64,000 nt of DNA, from NCBI RefSeq assembly GCF_041734645.1, contig NZ_CP162010.1, positions 806,001-870,000 on the forward strand. The letters are read 5' to 3'. The position numbers were made by a program, and so were the translations under genes. Shown here in pieces: positions 17,160 through 25,645 of the stretch. The notes beneath the pieces were generated by a model. That model saw only the letters and a program-made list of their open reading frames with translations, did no database searches and was not told the DNA's origin. How positions within the stretch are numbered: position 1 is the first letter of the stretch; each line of letters begins with the position of its first letter. Origin of the DNA: Rodentibacter sp901420285. GTDB lineage: Bacteria > Pseudomonadota > Gammaproteobacteria > Enterobacterales > Pasteurellaceae.

Positions 17160-18242
17160 ATGAAAGATTCGATTATTACCAAATTAGAAAGTTTGAAAGA
17201 ACGTTATGAAGAATTAGAGGCGTTGCTAGGCGATGCTTCAGTGATTAGTGATCAGGATAAATTTCGCGCCTATTCCAAAGAATATGCGCAACTTGAAGAA
17301 GTTGTGAAATGTTTCAATCGTTGGACGCAGCTTAATCGCAATATTGAAGAAGCAGAAATGTTGCTCGACGATGCAGAAATGAAAGAAATGGCGCAAATGG
17401 AAATTGAAGCGTCCAACGCGGAAATTGAAGAAACGGAACAACAACTTCAAATTCTCTTGCTGCCGAAAGATCCGAATGATGAATATAACTGTTATTTGGA
17501 AATCCGTGCGGGTACCGGTGGTGATGAGGCGGGGATTTTCGCCGGCGATTTGTTTCGTATGTACAGCCGCTATGCAGAAAGCAAACGCTGGCGTGTGGAA
17601 ATGCTTAGCGCCAATGAAAGCGAGCAGGGCGGTTATAAAGAAGTGATTGTAAAAGTTAGCGGCGAGGGCGTGTATGGACAGCTTAAATTTGAATCGGGCG
17701 GTCACCGCGTACAACGTGTGCCGAAAACCGAATCGCAAGGGCGTATTCATACTTCCGCTTGTACCGTTGCGGTGATGCCGGAACTACCGGAATCGGAAAT
17801 GCCGGAAATCAACCCTGCAGATTTGCGTATTGATACTTATCGTTCGTCCGGTGCTGGCGGTCAGCACGTAAATACCACCGATTCCGCAGTGCGTATCACA
17901 CATATTCCGACCGGCATCGTGGTGGAATGCCAAGACGAGCGTTCGCAACATAAAAATAAAGCCAAAGCAATGTCTGTATTGGCATCACGTATTGTACAGG
18001 CGGAGCAGGAACGTCAAGCCGCGGAACAAACGGATATGCGCCGTAACTTATTAGGGTCCGGCGATCGTTCTGATAAAATCCGTACCTATAACTATCCGCA
18101 AGGTCGTGTAACGGATCACCGCATTAACTTGACAATTTATCGTTTAGACGAAGTGATGAACGGCAAAATCGATGAGTTAATCCAGCCAATTATCACCGAA
18201 TATCAAGCGGATCAGTTGGCGGCGTTGTCAGAACAAAATTAA
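17160..18242 (+). CDS. prfA: Peptide chain release factor 1
   Basis: RF1 reads UAA and UAG stop codons. The 360-residue protein has the universal GGQ at residues 233-235, whose glutamine is methylated by PrmC, encoded two genes downstream. Length and termini match the E. coli protein. A terminator follows, then an RDD gene and prmC, so enzyme and substrate are close neighbours, as in many gammaproteobacteria. Confidence 0.98.
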   Translation: MKDSIITKLESLKERYEELEALLGDASVISDQDKFRAYSKEYAQLEEVVKCFNRWTQLNRNIEEAEMLLDDAEMKEMAQMEIEASNAEIEETEQQLQILLLPKDPNDEYNCYLEIRAGTGGDEAGIFAGDLFRMYSRYAESKRWRVEMLSANESEQGGYKEVIVKVSGEGVYGQLKFESGGHRVQRVPKTESQGRIHTSACTVAVMPELPESEMPEINPADLRIDTYRSSGAGGQHVNTTDSAVRITHIPTGIVVECQDERSQHKNKAKAMSVLASRIVQAEQERQAAEQTDMRRNLLGSGDRSDKIRTYNYPQGRVTDHRINLTIYRLDEVMNGKIDELIQPIITEYQADQLAALSEQN

Positions 18243-18248
18243 CCTCTG

Positions 18249-18275
18249 GGGCATCCTGTTTTCGGATGTCCTTTT
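18249..18275 (+). terminator. Rho-independent terminator after prfA
   Basis: An 8-bp stem with one G-T pair (GGGCATCC / GGATGTCC) and a loop of about 7 bases, followed by four T. Confidence 0.7.
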
Positions 18276-18304
18276 AAATTAAATTTACTACGGAAAATGA
18301 ACAG

Positions 18305-18754
18305 ATGTTGGTAGAAAACCCTAGTGCAGATTATTCCGATAATGGCGCGAGCGTTTATCCGATTCAGTTTGCAAGTCGATTTAAACGTTGGTGTGTGGCA
18401 TTAATTGATAATTTGATGTGTTACGGTTTTATGTTCATGGGAATCATGATATTTAACTTGTTAGGCACAATTGATATCGGCCACATTATCGGCTTGGTTT
18501 TATATGTTATTTTGCAACTCTATGTTATGAAAACCTATGGACAAACCCTTGGAAAGCGTTGGTTAAATATTCGAGTGCTGGATTATATGACAAACCGACC
18601 GCTCAGTTTCGGGCGATATGTCATCAGAGAGTTTTTAGATTTCGGTTTAAATACGTCGGGGCTGGTCATTATTAATGCTATTGTTGCATTTGTGAATCAG
18701 GAACGTCGTTCGTTTACCGATATTATTATGTCAACGATTGTTGTTAAAAATTAA
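18305..18754 (+). CDS. RDD-family membrane protein
   Basis: A 149-residue protein with three or four hydrophobic helices and the RDD-family pattern: FKRWCVALIDNLMCYGF near the start, KTYGQTLGKRWLNIRVLD in the middle and a short C-terminal helix. RDD proteins are small polytopic membrane proteins of mostly unknown role; some have been linked to sodium or proton exchange. Its stop overlaps the prmC start by one base (TAATG), implying coupled translation. Confidence 0.85.
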   Translation: MLVENPSADYSDNGASVYPIQFASRFKRWCVALIDNLMCYGFMFMGIMIFNLLGTIDIGHIIGLVLYVILQLYVMKTYGQTLGKRWLNIRVLDYMTNRPLSFGRYVIREFLDFGLNTSGLVIINAIVAFVNQERRSFTDIIMSTIVVKN

Positions 18755-19644
18755 TGAATTACCAACAATGGCTGGCTGACGCAACGCAACGACTTAGTCA
18801 GGCCAATCCGAACGAAAATGCCAAAATTGATGCATTGGTGTTGCTCCAACACGCGACCGGTAGATCGCGGACGCAAATTTTAGCGTTCGAGGAAACGCAA
18901 ATAGATGAAAAAATGAGCGCTGATTTAACCGCGCTTTTGGCGCGTCGGTTAAAAGGCGAACCTATCGCTTATATTCTCGGTGAAAAAGAATTTTGGTCGT
19001 TGCCGTTGAATGTGTCGGTGGATACGTTGATTCCGCGTCCGGATACGGAAATTTTAGTGGAAAAGGCATTGGACATTGCGCTTGAAAAGCTTCATAAAAA
19101 AAACTCACTCCTTCGCATTCTCGATCTTGGCACCGGCACCGGCGCTATTGCGTTAGCGCTGACTTCCGAGCTAACGCCGCGCTGTCAAAAACAAGGTGTT
19201 CAATTAGAAATCATCGGCGTAGATTTCATGCCCAATGCGGTGCTCTTGGCGAAGTCCAATGCGGTGAAAAATCAACTAAATGCAATTTTTTTACAAAGTC
19301 ATTGGTTTGAAAAGGTAACCGGAAAATTCGATATTATCGTCAGCAATCCGCCTTATATTGACCAAGACGATGTGCATTTAAGCCGAGGTGACCTGCGCTT
19401 TGAACCGCGTTCGGCATTGGTAGCGGAAGAACAAGGCTATGCGGATTTGCGTCATATCATCGAGCAAGCGCCACATTATTTGAAGGAAAACGGCGCGTTA
19501 CTACTGGAACACGGTTGGCAACAAGGTGCAAAAGTGCGGTCGATTTTCCGCGAGAATTTAGGGCGGCAAGTTGCAACGGTGCGGGATTACGGCGACAATG
19601 AACGTGTTACCTTAGGATTTTGGAAAAATCATGAAATACAATAG
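18754..19644 (+). CDS. prmC: Peptide chain release factor N5-glutamine methyltransferase
   Basis: PrmC methylates the GGQ glutamine of RF1 and RF2. The 296-residue protein has the SAM-binding motif LDLGTGTGAIAL (about residue 123) and the catalytic SNPPYID motif (about 195). It overlaps the RDD gene at its start and sirB1 by 14 bases at its end. A run of eight A at 19096-19103 lies in the coding region. The repeat at 19233-19244 is read as P-N-A-V-L, with a near copy (CAATGCGGTGAA) 24 bases later. Confidence 0.96.
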   Translation: MNYQQWLADATQRLSQANPNENAKIDALVLLQHATGRSRTQILAFEETQIDEKMSADLTALLARRLKGEPIAYILGEKEFWSLPLNVSVDTLIPRPDTEILVEKALDIALEKLHKKNSLLRILDLGTGTGAIALALTSELTPRCQKQGVQLEIIGVDFMPNAVLLAKSNAVKNQLNAIFLQSHWFEKVTGKFDIIVSNPPYIDQDDVHLSRGDLRFEPRSALVAEEQGYADLRHIIEQAPHYLKENGALLLEHGWQQGAKVRSIFRENLGRQVATVRDYGDNERVTLGFWKNHEIQ

Positions 19645-20434
19645 ACGTGCGTTATACGATGAATTTGTCACTTTTTATTTAGCGGTTTGCGACGATGAAG
19701 GTAATGCACTACGACGCGTTCGTTCGTTAATGGGCGGTTTAGTGCGCAAAGCCCGCCGCGAGATTTCCCTTGACCTGCCGTTAGAGCACCGCATTGAACG
19801 CTTGCTGCAACTGGTTTACGGCGATTGGGGCTTTCATTGCGATGCCGACGAATATTTTTACGCACGTAATCTTTATTTGCCTTACGTATTGGAATATCGC
19901 CAAGGTATGCCGGTTAGCCTTGGCGCCATTGTATTGTATTTGGCCGAGGCGCTGGATTTGCCGATTTATCCGGTTAATTTTCCGACCCAACTAATTTTGC
20001 GTGCGGAAACGAATGGCGAAGCGGTGTTTATTGATCCTTGGAACGGCACTTATATGTCGCAACAAAAATTACAGCGACTTTACGAAGGCGCTTTTGGTTT
20101 CGGTGCTGAAATTCAACCCGAAGAATTGGCGCGCGCCGATTTGCCTTTGTTGTATTCCCGTTTTGAGCAGTTGGCGAAGAACGCGCTGATCCGCGAAGAA
20201 CATAACGATATGGCATTTCATTACATTGAATCCTTGATTCGCGCAAAACATAATCCTTACGATATTCGCGATCGCGGTTTGGTATTGGCGCAAATGGGTG
20301 CGTATCAAGCGGCGTTGCAAGATTTAGAATTTTTCGTAGAGCAACACCCGCAAGATCCGACTGCGGGTTTAATTCGCACTCAACTTTTAGAACTCAAAGG
20401 TGAAGTAGAAAAAGCACGTCATCTTATTAATTAA
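19631..20434 (+). CDS. sirB1: SirB1-family transglutaminase-like/TPR protein
   Basis: A 267-residue protein of the SirB1 family: an N-terminal transglutaminase-like region containing GMPVSLGAIVLYLAEAL and NFPTQLILR (about residues 93-125), and a C-terminal pair of TPR-like helices (about 190-262). The biochemical role is unknown. It overlaps prmC and precedes kdsA by 13 bases in the usual order. The 12-base repeat at 19785-19796 is read as E-H-R-I-E-R. AAAATC upstream is a poor ribosome site, so translation probably depends on coupling with prmC. Confidence 0.88.
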   Translation: MKYNRRALYDEFVTFYLAVCDDEGNALRRVRSLMGGLVRKARREISLDLPLEHRIERLLQLVYGDWGFHCDADEYFYARNLYLPYVLEYRQGMPVSLGAIVLYLAEALDLPIYPVNFPTQLILRAETNGEAVFIDPWNGTYMSQQKLQRLYEGAFGFGAEIQPEELARADLPLLYSRFEQLAKNALIREEHNDMAFHYIESLIRAKHNPYDIRDRGLVLAQMGAYQAALQDLEFFVEQHPQDPTAGLIRTQLLELKGEVEKARHLIN

Positions 20435-20447
20435 TAAAGGAAAATTT

Positions 20448-21302
20448 ATGCAAAACAAAATTGTAAAAATCGGCGATATTGATGTCGCTAATGATAAACC
20501 TTTCGTGCTTTTCGGCGGCATGAATGTGTTGGAAAGTCGCGATATGGCCATGCAAGTGTGCGAAGCCTATGTAAAAGTGACGGAAAAACTCGGTGTGCCT
20601 TACGTGTTCAAGGCATCCTTTGATAAAGCTAACCGCTCTTCCGTGCATTCCTATCGCGGTCCGGGCATGGAAGAGGGATTGAAAATTTTCCAACAATTAA
20701 AAGACACTTTCGGCGTAAAGATTATTACCGACGTACATGAAATTTATCAATGCCAATCGGTTGCTGAGGTGGTGGATGTGATTCAATTGCCGGCGTTCTT
20801 AGCGCGCCAAACCGATTTGGTTGAGGCGATGGCGCGTACCGGTGCAGTGATTAACGTAAAAAAACCGCAATTTTTGAGTCCGGGACAAATGGGTAATATT
20901 GTAGAAAAAATCGAGGAATGCGGTAACGATCAAGTCATTCTTTGCGATCGCGGTACGAATTTCGGTTACGATAATTTAGTCGTGGATATGTTGGGTTTCG
21001 GGGTGATGAAGAAAGTCTCCAAGGGCAGTCCGGTCATTTTTGACGTAACCCATTCATTACAATGTCGTGATCCGTTCGGTGCCGCATCGGGCGGTCGTCG
21101 TGCTCAAGTGACCGAACTGGCCCGTTCCGGTTTGGCAGTAGGTATTGCCGGTTTATTCTTAGAAGCCCATCCGGATCCGAAAAATGCCAAATGCGACGGC
21201 CCTTCGGCATTGCCGCTTTCCGTATTGGAAGATTTTGTCTCACAAATGAAAGCGATTGATGATCTAGTAAAATCTTTCCCGGAATTGGATACTTCAATTT
21301 AA
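20448..21302 (+). CDS. kdsA: 3-deoxy-8-phosphooctulonate synthase
   Basis: Condenses arabinose 5-phosphate with phosphoenolpyruvate to make Kdo-8-phosphate for lipopolysaccharide. The protein has 284 residues, the E. coli length, with family segments FKASFDKANRSS, LPAFLARQTDL and FDVTHSLQCRDP. It is preceded by AAAGGAAA. KdsC and KdsD, the enzymes on either side of this step, are encoded at 41-43 kb. Confidence 0.97.
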   Translation: MQNKIVKIGDIDVANDKPFVLFGGMNVLESRDMAMQVCEAYVKVTEKLGVPYVFKASFDKANRSSVHSYRGPGMEEGLKIFQQLKDTFGVKIITDVHEIYQCQSVAEVVDVIQLPAFLARQTDLVEAMARTGAVINVKKPQFLSPGQMGNIVEKIEECGNDQVILCDRGTNFGYDNLVVDMLGFGVMKKVSKGSPVIFDVTHSLQCRDPFGAASGGRRAQVTELARSGLAVGIAGLFLEAHPDPKNAKCDGPSALPLSVLEDFVSQMKAIDDLVKSFPELDTSI

Positions 21303-21360
21303 TTTAACGTGCGGTTAAAAAACGAAAATTTTTATAGTGCCGCTCAAAAGGAGAATATTG

Positions 21361-22302
21361 ATGATGCAAATTGTTTTTTTAGATAGCACCGCTATTCCAA
21401 AACACATCCCGATTCCACGCCCGGATTTTGCGCATGATTGGATTGAATATGAACGAACTTCAGCAGAAGAAACCGTCGAGCGGGCGAAAGACGCCGATAT
21501 TGTGATTACCAGCAAAGTAATTTTTGATCGCAAGACTTTAGAACAATTACCAAAACTCAAACTAATTGCGCTAACGGCGACCGGAACCAATAACATTGAT
21601 CTGGTCGCGGCCGCAGAATTAGGCGTGGCAGTGCGTAATGTGATGGGATATTCCAGTACGACGGTGCCGGAACATGTTTTAGGCTTAATTTTCGCGCTCA
21701 AACACAGTTTGGCTGGTTGGTTGCGTGATCAAACATCGGCCAAATGGGCGGATTGTCCGCAATTTTGTTATTTCGATTATCCGATTACCGATGTGCGTGG
21801 TTCTACATTAGGTGTGTTCGGTAAAGGTTGTTTAGGCAGCGAAGTCGGACGTTTGGCGCAAGCACTCGGTATGAAGGTGCTATATGCCGAGCACCAAGAT
21901 GCGACGATTTGTCGCGATGGTTACACGCCATTTGACGAGGTATTAAAACAAGCGGATATCGTTACTTTACATTGCCCGTTGACAGAAAATACCCAAAATT
22001 TAATCAATGCGCGCACTCTGTCACAAATGAAAAAAGGCGCATTTTTAATCAATACGGGACGTGGTCCTTTAGTGGATGAAACCGCTTTATTGGACGCGTT
22101 AAAAAGCGGTCATTTGGGCGGTGCAGCGTTGGACGTATTGGTGAAAGAACCACCGGAAAAAGACAATCCGTTAATTTTGGCAGCCAAAACCATGCCAAAC
22201 TTAATTATCACGCCACACATCGCTTGGGCAAGTGATAGCGCGGTGACGACTTTAGTGAAAAAAGTGACGCAAAATATCGAAGACTTCGTTAAAAGTCTAT
22301 AG
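21361..22302 (+). CDS. D-2-hydroxyacid dehydrogenase (HprA-like)
   Basis: NAD(P)-dependent oxidoreductase of the D-isomer 2-hydroxyacid dehydrogenase family. Signs are the Rossmann loop GVFGKGCLGSEVGRLA (about residue 148), the catalytic arginine in NTGRGPLVDE, the glutamate in LVKEPPEKDNP and the histidine in ITPHIAWAS. It most resembles glycerate/hydroxypyruvate reductases; the substrate cannot be fixed from sequence. The open frame extends to 21337, but AAAGGAG at 21348-21354 supports ATG 21361 (or 21364). It lies between kdsA and lolC. Confidence 0.92.
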   Translation: MMQIVFLDSTAIPKHIPIPRPDFAHDWIEYERTSAEETVERAKDADIVITSKVIFDRKTLEQLPKLKLIALTATGTNNIDLVAAAELGVAVRNVMGYSSTTVPEHVLGLIFALKHSLAGWLRDQTSAKWADCPQFCYFDYPITDVRGSTLGVFGKGCLGSEVGRLAQALGMKVLYAEHQDATICRDGYTPFDEVLKQADIVTLHCPLTENTQNLINARTLSQMKKGAFLINTGRGPLVDETALLDALKSGHLGGAALDVLVKEPPEKDNPLILAAKTMPNLIITPHIAWASDSAVTTLVKKVTQNIEDFVKSL

Positions 22303-22309
22303 TTTCCTC

Positions 22310-22336
22310 CCCATATGAACGGTATGGGTTATTTTA
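22310..22336 (+). terminator. Weak candidate terminator after the hydroxyacid dehydrogenase
   Basis: A 6-bp stem (CCCATA / TATGGG) followed by TTATTTTA. A single 12-base repeat copy at 22365-22376 lies between it and lolC. Confidence 0.4.
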
Positions 22337-22420
22337 ATGCCTGCATACTTAAAGGTAACGGCGTCAATGCGGTGCTGAAATGACCTTGTACCGTTTATGT
22401 CGAGCAATACGAACGAAAAC

Positions 22421-23602
22421 ATGAATTTACCGATTTCCCTTTATATCGCCTTGCGTTATTGGCGCGCCAAAAGCGCCGACCGTTTCGGACGATTGGTCGC
22501 TAATCTCGCCAGTTTCGGTATTGTACTGGGCGTTATGGCGTTGATCATTGTGCTTTCGGTGATGAACGGTTTGGAAGGCTATCAAAAACAACAAGTGCTT
22601 TCCGCCATTCCGCACGCAGTGGTGAGCGAAGCAGAACCGATTTCCAGCCAAGAAAGGTTGGAAAATCTGCCGCCTTTCGTCCAAAAAGCAGTACCGATTA
22701 ATCGTACCGATGTGATTTTTCAAACGGCAAAAGGCGTCAGTGCCGGACAAGTGATCGGCGTACAGGCGTTTTCGGACGATCCATTATTGGAAAGCCTTGA
22801 TAATCGGCATTTCAATGCGGTGCTGCCGGAAGGCGAATTTAAGCTTATTATCGGCGATCAACTGGCGCAAAAACTCGGCGTGAATATCGGCGATAAAATT
22901 CGTTTAATGATTACCGAAAACAGTCAATATACGCCGTTTGGCCGCGTACCGATGCAGCGTTTATTTACCGTCAGCGAAATTTATTTCGATTACGGCGAAG
23001 CTTCCGCTTATCAGGCCTTTGCCGATTTGTCGGACATCGGGCGTTTAATGCGGATTCAGCCGCATCAGGCTCAAGGATATCGTTTATTTTTGGATGATCC
23101 TTTTTTGATTACCAAATTGCCGCAAGCTTTTCCGGATAAACAAATTACCGACTGGCGCGTGCAAAAAGGCGAATTTTTCCAAGCCGTACGGATGGAAAAA
23201 AATATGATGGGCTTGTTGATTAGCTTGATTATCGTGGTGGCGATTTCCAACATCGTCACCTCATTGAGTTTGATGGTGGTGGATAAACAGGGAGAAATCG
23301 CCATTCTACAAACCCAAGGGCTGACCAAATCGCAAGTGCGCGCGGTATTTATTTATCAAGGCTTATTGGTCGGCTTGGTGGGCACGCTTATTGGCACCGC
23401 ATTAGGCGTGCTAATTACGCTAAACCTGACAGAAATTATCGCGCTATTCAATTCGAGCGGTGTTTTTTTGCCGATTGCATTGGCGCCGTTACAAATCGTG
23501 ATTGTTATTGCGTTTTCTTTATTATTATCGTTGTTATCAACCGTTTATCCCGCTTATCGTGCCGCAAAAACCGAGCCCGCAGAAGCATTACGTTATGAGT
23601 AA
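22421..23602 (+). CDS. lolC: Lipoprotein-releasing ABC transporter permease LolC
   Basis: Inner-membrane subunit of LolCDE, which extracts lipoproteins for transfer to LolA. Four membrane helices (one near residue 30, three in the last 150 residues) flank a large periplasmic domain. The open frame allows an earlier ATG at 22397, but MNLPISLYIALRYWR aligns with the E. coli LolC N-terminus, so 22421 is preferred; neither has a strong ribosome site. The C-terminus PAYRAAKTEPAEALRYE is typical. The repeat at 22813-22824 is read as F-N-A-V-L in the periplasmic domain. lolD begins three bases after the stop. Confidence 0.95.
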   Translation: MNLPISLYIALRYWRAKSADRFGRLVANLASFGIVLGVMALIIVLSVMNGLEGYQKQQVLSAIPHAVVSEAEPISSQERLENLPPFVQKAVPINRTDVIFQTAKGVSAGQVIGVQAFSDDPLLESLDNRHFNAVLPEGEFKLIIGDQLAQKLGVNIGDKIRLMITENSQYTPFGRVPMQRLFTVSEIYFDYGEASAYQAFADLSDIGRLMRIQPHQAQGYRLFLDDPFLITKLPQAFPDKQITDWRVQKGEFFQAVRMEKNMMGLLISLIIVVAISNIVTSLSLMVVDKQGEIAILQTQGLTKSQVRAVFIYQGLLVGLVGTLIGTALGVLITLNLTEIIALFNSSGVFLPIALAPLQIVIVIAFSLLLSLLSTVYPAYRAAKTEPAEALRYE

Positions 23603-23605
23603 ATC

Positions 23606-24289
23606 ATGAGTCAATATCTATTACAGTGCGAAAACATCAGTAAATTTTACCAAGAAGGCGACCTTCGAACGCAAGTACTAAAAGGCGTTTCTTTCGCTAT
23701 GCGGCCGAATGAATTGGTCGCGATTGTCGGCAGTTCGGGATCGGGCAAAAGTACGCTTTTGCATACCCTAGGCGGGTTGGATCAGCCAAGCAGTGGCGAG
23801 GTGTTTATCAAAGGCCGCTCTTTGCAAAAAGCTTCCGCAGCAGAATTAGCTAAATTGCGTAATCAAAACCTCGGTTTCGTGTATCAATTCCATCACTTAA
23901 TGGCGGATTTTAGTGCTTTGGAAAATGTGATGATGCCGCTGCTAATTGGTAATCAAAATAAAACCGAAGCTAAAGATCGTGCGGAGCAGATGCTCAATGC
24001 GGTGGGCTTGGGGCACCGCATTGAACATCGCCCTTCGGCATTGTCCGGCGGTGAACGGCAACGTGTGGCGATTGCCCGAGCATTGGTGAATCACCCCGCT
24101 TTAGTGCTTGCCGATGAGCCGACCGGAAATTTAGATCACAAAACTACGGAAAGTATTTTCGAGTTGATTCGGCAACTTAACCAAGAACAACATATCGCCT
24201 TTTTATTGGTGACCCACGATATGGATTTGGCGGGAAAATTATCACGTTGCCTAACCATGCAAGACGGCGTGCTAAAGGAAGACTTGTAA
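23606..24289 (+). CDS. lolD: Lipoprotein-releasing ABC transporter ATP-binding protein LolD
   Basis: ATPase of LolCDE, 227 residues. Walker A GSSGSGKST is at residues 42-50, the ABC signature LSGGERQRVAIARAL and Walker B LVLADEPTGNLD follow. Its stop overlaps the lolE start (TAATG). A partial repeat copy and an 11-base copy (24013-24023) lie 12 bases apart in the stretch encoding N-A-V-G-L-G-H-R-I-E before the signature. Confidence 0.97.
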   Translation: MSQYLLQCENISKFYQEGDLRTQVLKGVSFAMRPNELVAIVGSSGSGKSTLLHTLGGLDQPSSGEVFIKGRSLQKASAAELAKLRNQNLGFVYQFHHLMADFSALENVMMPLLIGNQNKTEAKDRAEQMLNAVGLGHRIEHRPSALSGGERQRVAIARALVNHPALVLADEPTGNLDHKTTESIFELIRQLNQEQHIAFLLVTHDMDLAGKLSRCLTMQDGVLKEDL

Positions 24290-25539
24290 TGAATACGCCG
24301 TTTTTTATTAGCTGGCGTTATCAACGCGGCAAGCAAAAAAATCCGCTGGTGGCGCTCATCGCAAAATTTTCTGCTGTTGGCATCGCCCTTGGCGTTGCGG
24401 TGTTGATTGTCGGCTTGAGCGCGATGAACGGTTTTGAGCGTGAACTTAATCAACGCATTCTCGCCGTTGTGCCGCACGCGGAAATTACGATTAACCCGAA
24501 TGCCAATGAGGCAATGATTAATCACAAAGATATGTTAATTTCCCGTTTAAAAATGAACGAAAAAATTGTTGCACTTTCGCCTTTTGTCAGCTTCACCGCA
24601 TTGGTAGAAAATGGCAGTAAGTTGAAAGTGGTGCAAGTGAAAGGCGTGGATAAAGACGTGGAAGATCAAGTCAGTTCTCTCGGAAAATACGTACAAGATG
24701 ACGGTTGGCAGCGATTTGGGAAGGAGGGCGGTTTAGTGCTCGGTTCGGGCATTGCAAAAGATTTAGAAGTAAATGCCGGCGACTGGGTTACGTTGTTAAT
24801 TTCACAACAAAACGGCACGGAGAATGTGTCGCAACCTCATCGCGAACGAGTGCAAGTGACCGGTATTTTGCGCTTAGACGGTCAGCTTGATCATAGCTAT
24901 GCCTTGCTCTCTTTGCCACAAGCGCAGGAATTATTAGGCTATCAGGCGGTGCAAATCAGCGGCGTCGAATTGAAAGTCGCCGATCCATTTAAAGTTCAGG
25001 AACTGGATTATTCTGCGTTAGGTGATTATCCGCAGTCGCTTTATGTACAAAATTGGATTGCTAAATTTGGTTATATGTATCGCGATATTCAGCTTATTCG
25101 TAGCGTGATGTACATCGCGATGGTGTTGGTGATCGGCGTAGCATGTTTCAATATCGTTTCAACGCTGATTATGGCGGTGAAAGATAAGCAGGGCGATATT
25201 GCGATTTTGCGAACATTGGGGGCCAATAACGGTTTTATTAAGCGTATTTTCATCTGGTATGGCTTGCAGGCGGGGATGAAAGGTTGTTTGATTGGGATTG
25301 TGTTGGGCGTGTTGTTCGCGTTGAATTTGACGAGTTTAATTCAAGGCTTGGAACGTTTATTCGACAAGAAATTACTTTCCGATGGCATCTATTTTGTGGA
25401 TTTTCTGCCGAGTGAGCTTCATTGGCAAGATGTCTTGCTTGTTTTAGCGGCAGCGTTACTCCTCAGTCTGTTGGCAAGCCTTTATCCGGCGAATCGAGCA
25501 GCCAAACTTCAACCGGCTCAAGTTTTGAGTAATCATTAA
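24289..25539 (+). CDS. lolE: Lipoprotein-releasing ABC transporter permease LolE
   Basis: Second membrane subunit of LolCDE, paralogous to LolC, 416 residues starting MNTPFFISWRYQRGKQKNP. It has one N-terminal helix, a periplasmic domain and three C-terminal helices, ending PANRAAKLQPAQVLSNH. The start is set by the TAATG overlap with lolD. The open frame extends 14 codons upstream, but that part lies inside lolD. Confidence 0.96.
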   Translation: MNTPFFISWRYQRGKQKNPLVALIAKFSAVGIALGVAVLIVGLSAMNGFERELNQRILAVVPHAEITINPNANEAMINHKDMLISRLKMNEKIVALSPFVSFTALVENGSKLKVVQVKGVDKDVEDQVSSLGKYVQDDGWQRFGKEGGLVLGSGIAKDLEVNAGDWVTLLISQQNGTENVSQPHRERVQVTGILRLDGQLDHSYALLSLPQAQELLGYQAVQISGVELKVADPFKVQELDYSALGDYPQSLYVQNWIAKFGYMYRDIQLIRSVMYIAMVLVIGVACFNIVSTLIMAVKDKQGDIAILRTLGANNGFIKRIFIWYGLQAGMKGCLIGIVLGVLFALNLTSLIQGLERLFDKKLLSDGIYFVDFLPSELHWQDVLLVLAAALLLSLLASLYPANRAAKLQPAQVLSNH

Positions 25540-25553
25540 TTCAGCGTTAAAAT
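25525..25553 (+). promoter_or_regulatory. Predicted aroG promoter
   Basis: TTGAGT (25525-25530) and TAAAAT (25548-25553) are separated by 17 bases. They overlap the lolE 3' end and lie just upstream of the TrpR-like operator, which would cover about +3 to +20. Confidence 0.55.
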
Positions 25554-25562
25554 ATTTCTAAT

Positions 25563-25580
25563 GAACTAGTTTACTAGTAC
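25563..25580 (+). promoter_or_regulatory. TrpR-type operator upstream of aroG
   Basis: GAACTAGTTTACTAGTAC is a near-perfect palindrome that matches the E. coli trp operator core (GAACTAGTTAACTAGTAC) at 17 of 18 positions. It lies 66 bases before the DAHP synthase start and just downstream of a predicted promoter, a repressing position. This suggests tryptophan control of the first step of aromatic amino-acid synthesis, as for E. coli aroH. Confidence 0.85.
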
Positions 25581-25645
25581 ATAAAATAAGTGTAGAGTAC
25601 CCCACATATTTTTTATTAAACATAAATAATTATAAGAGAGTGATT

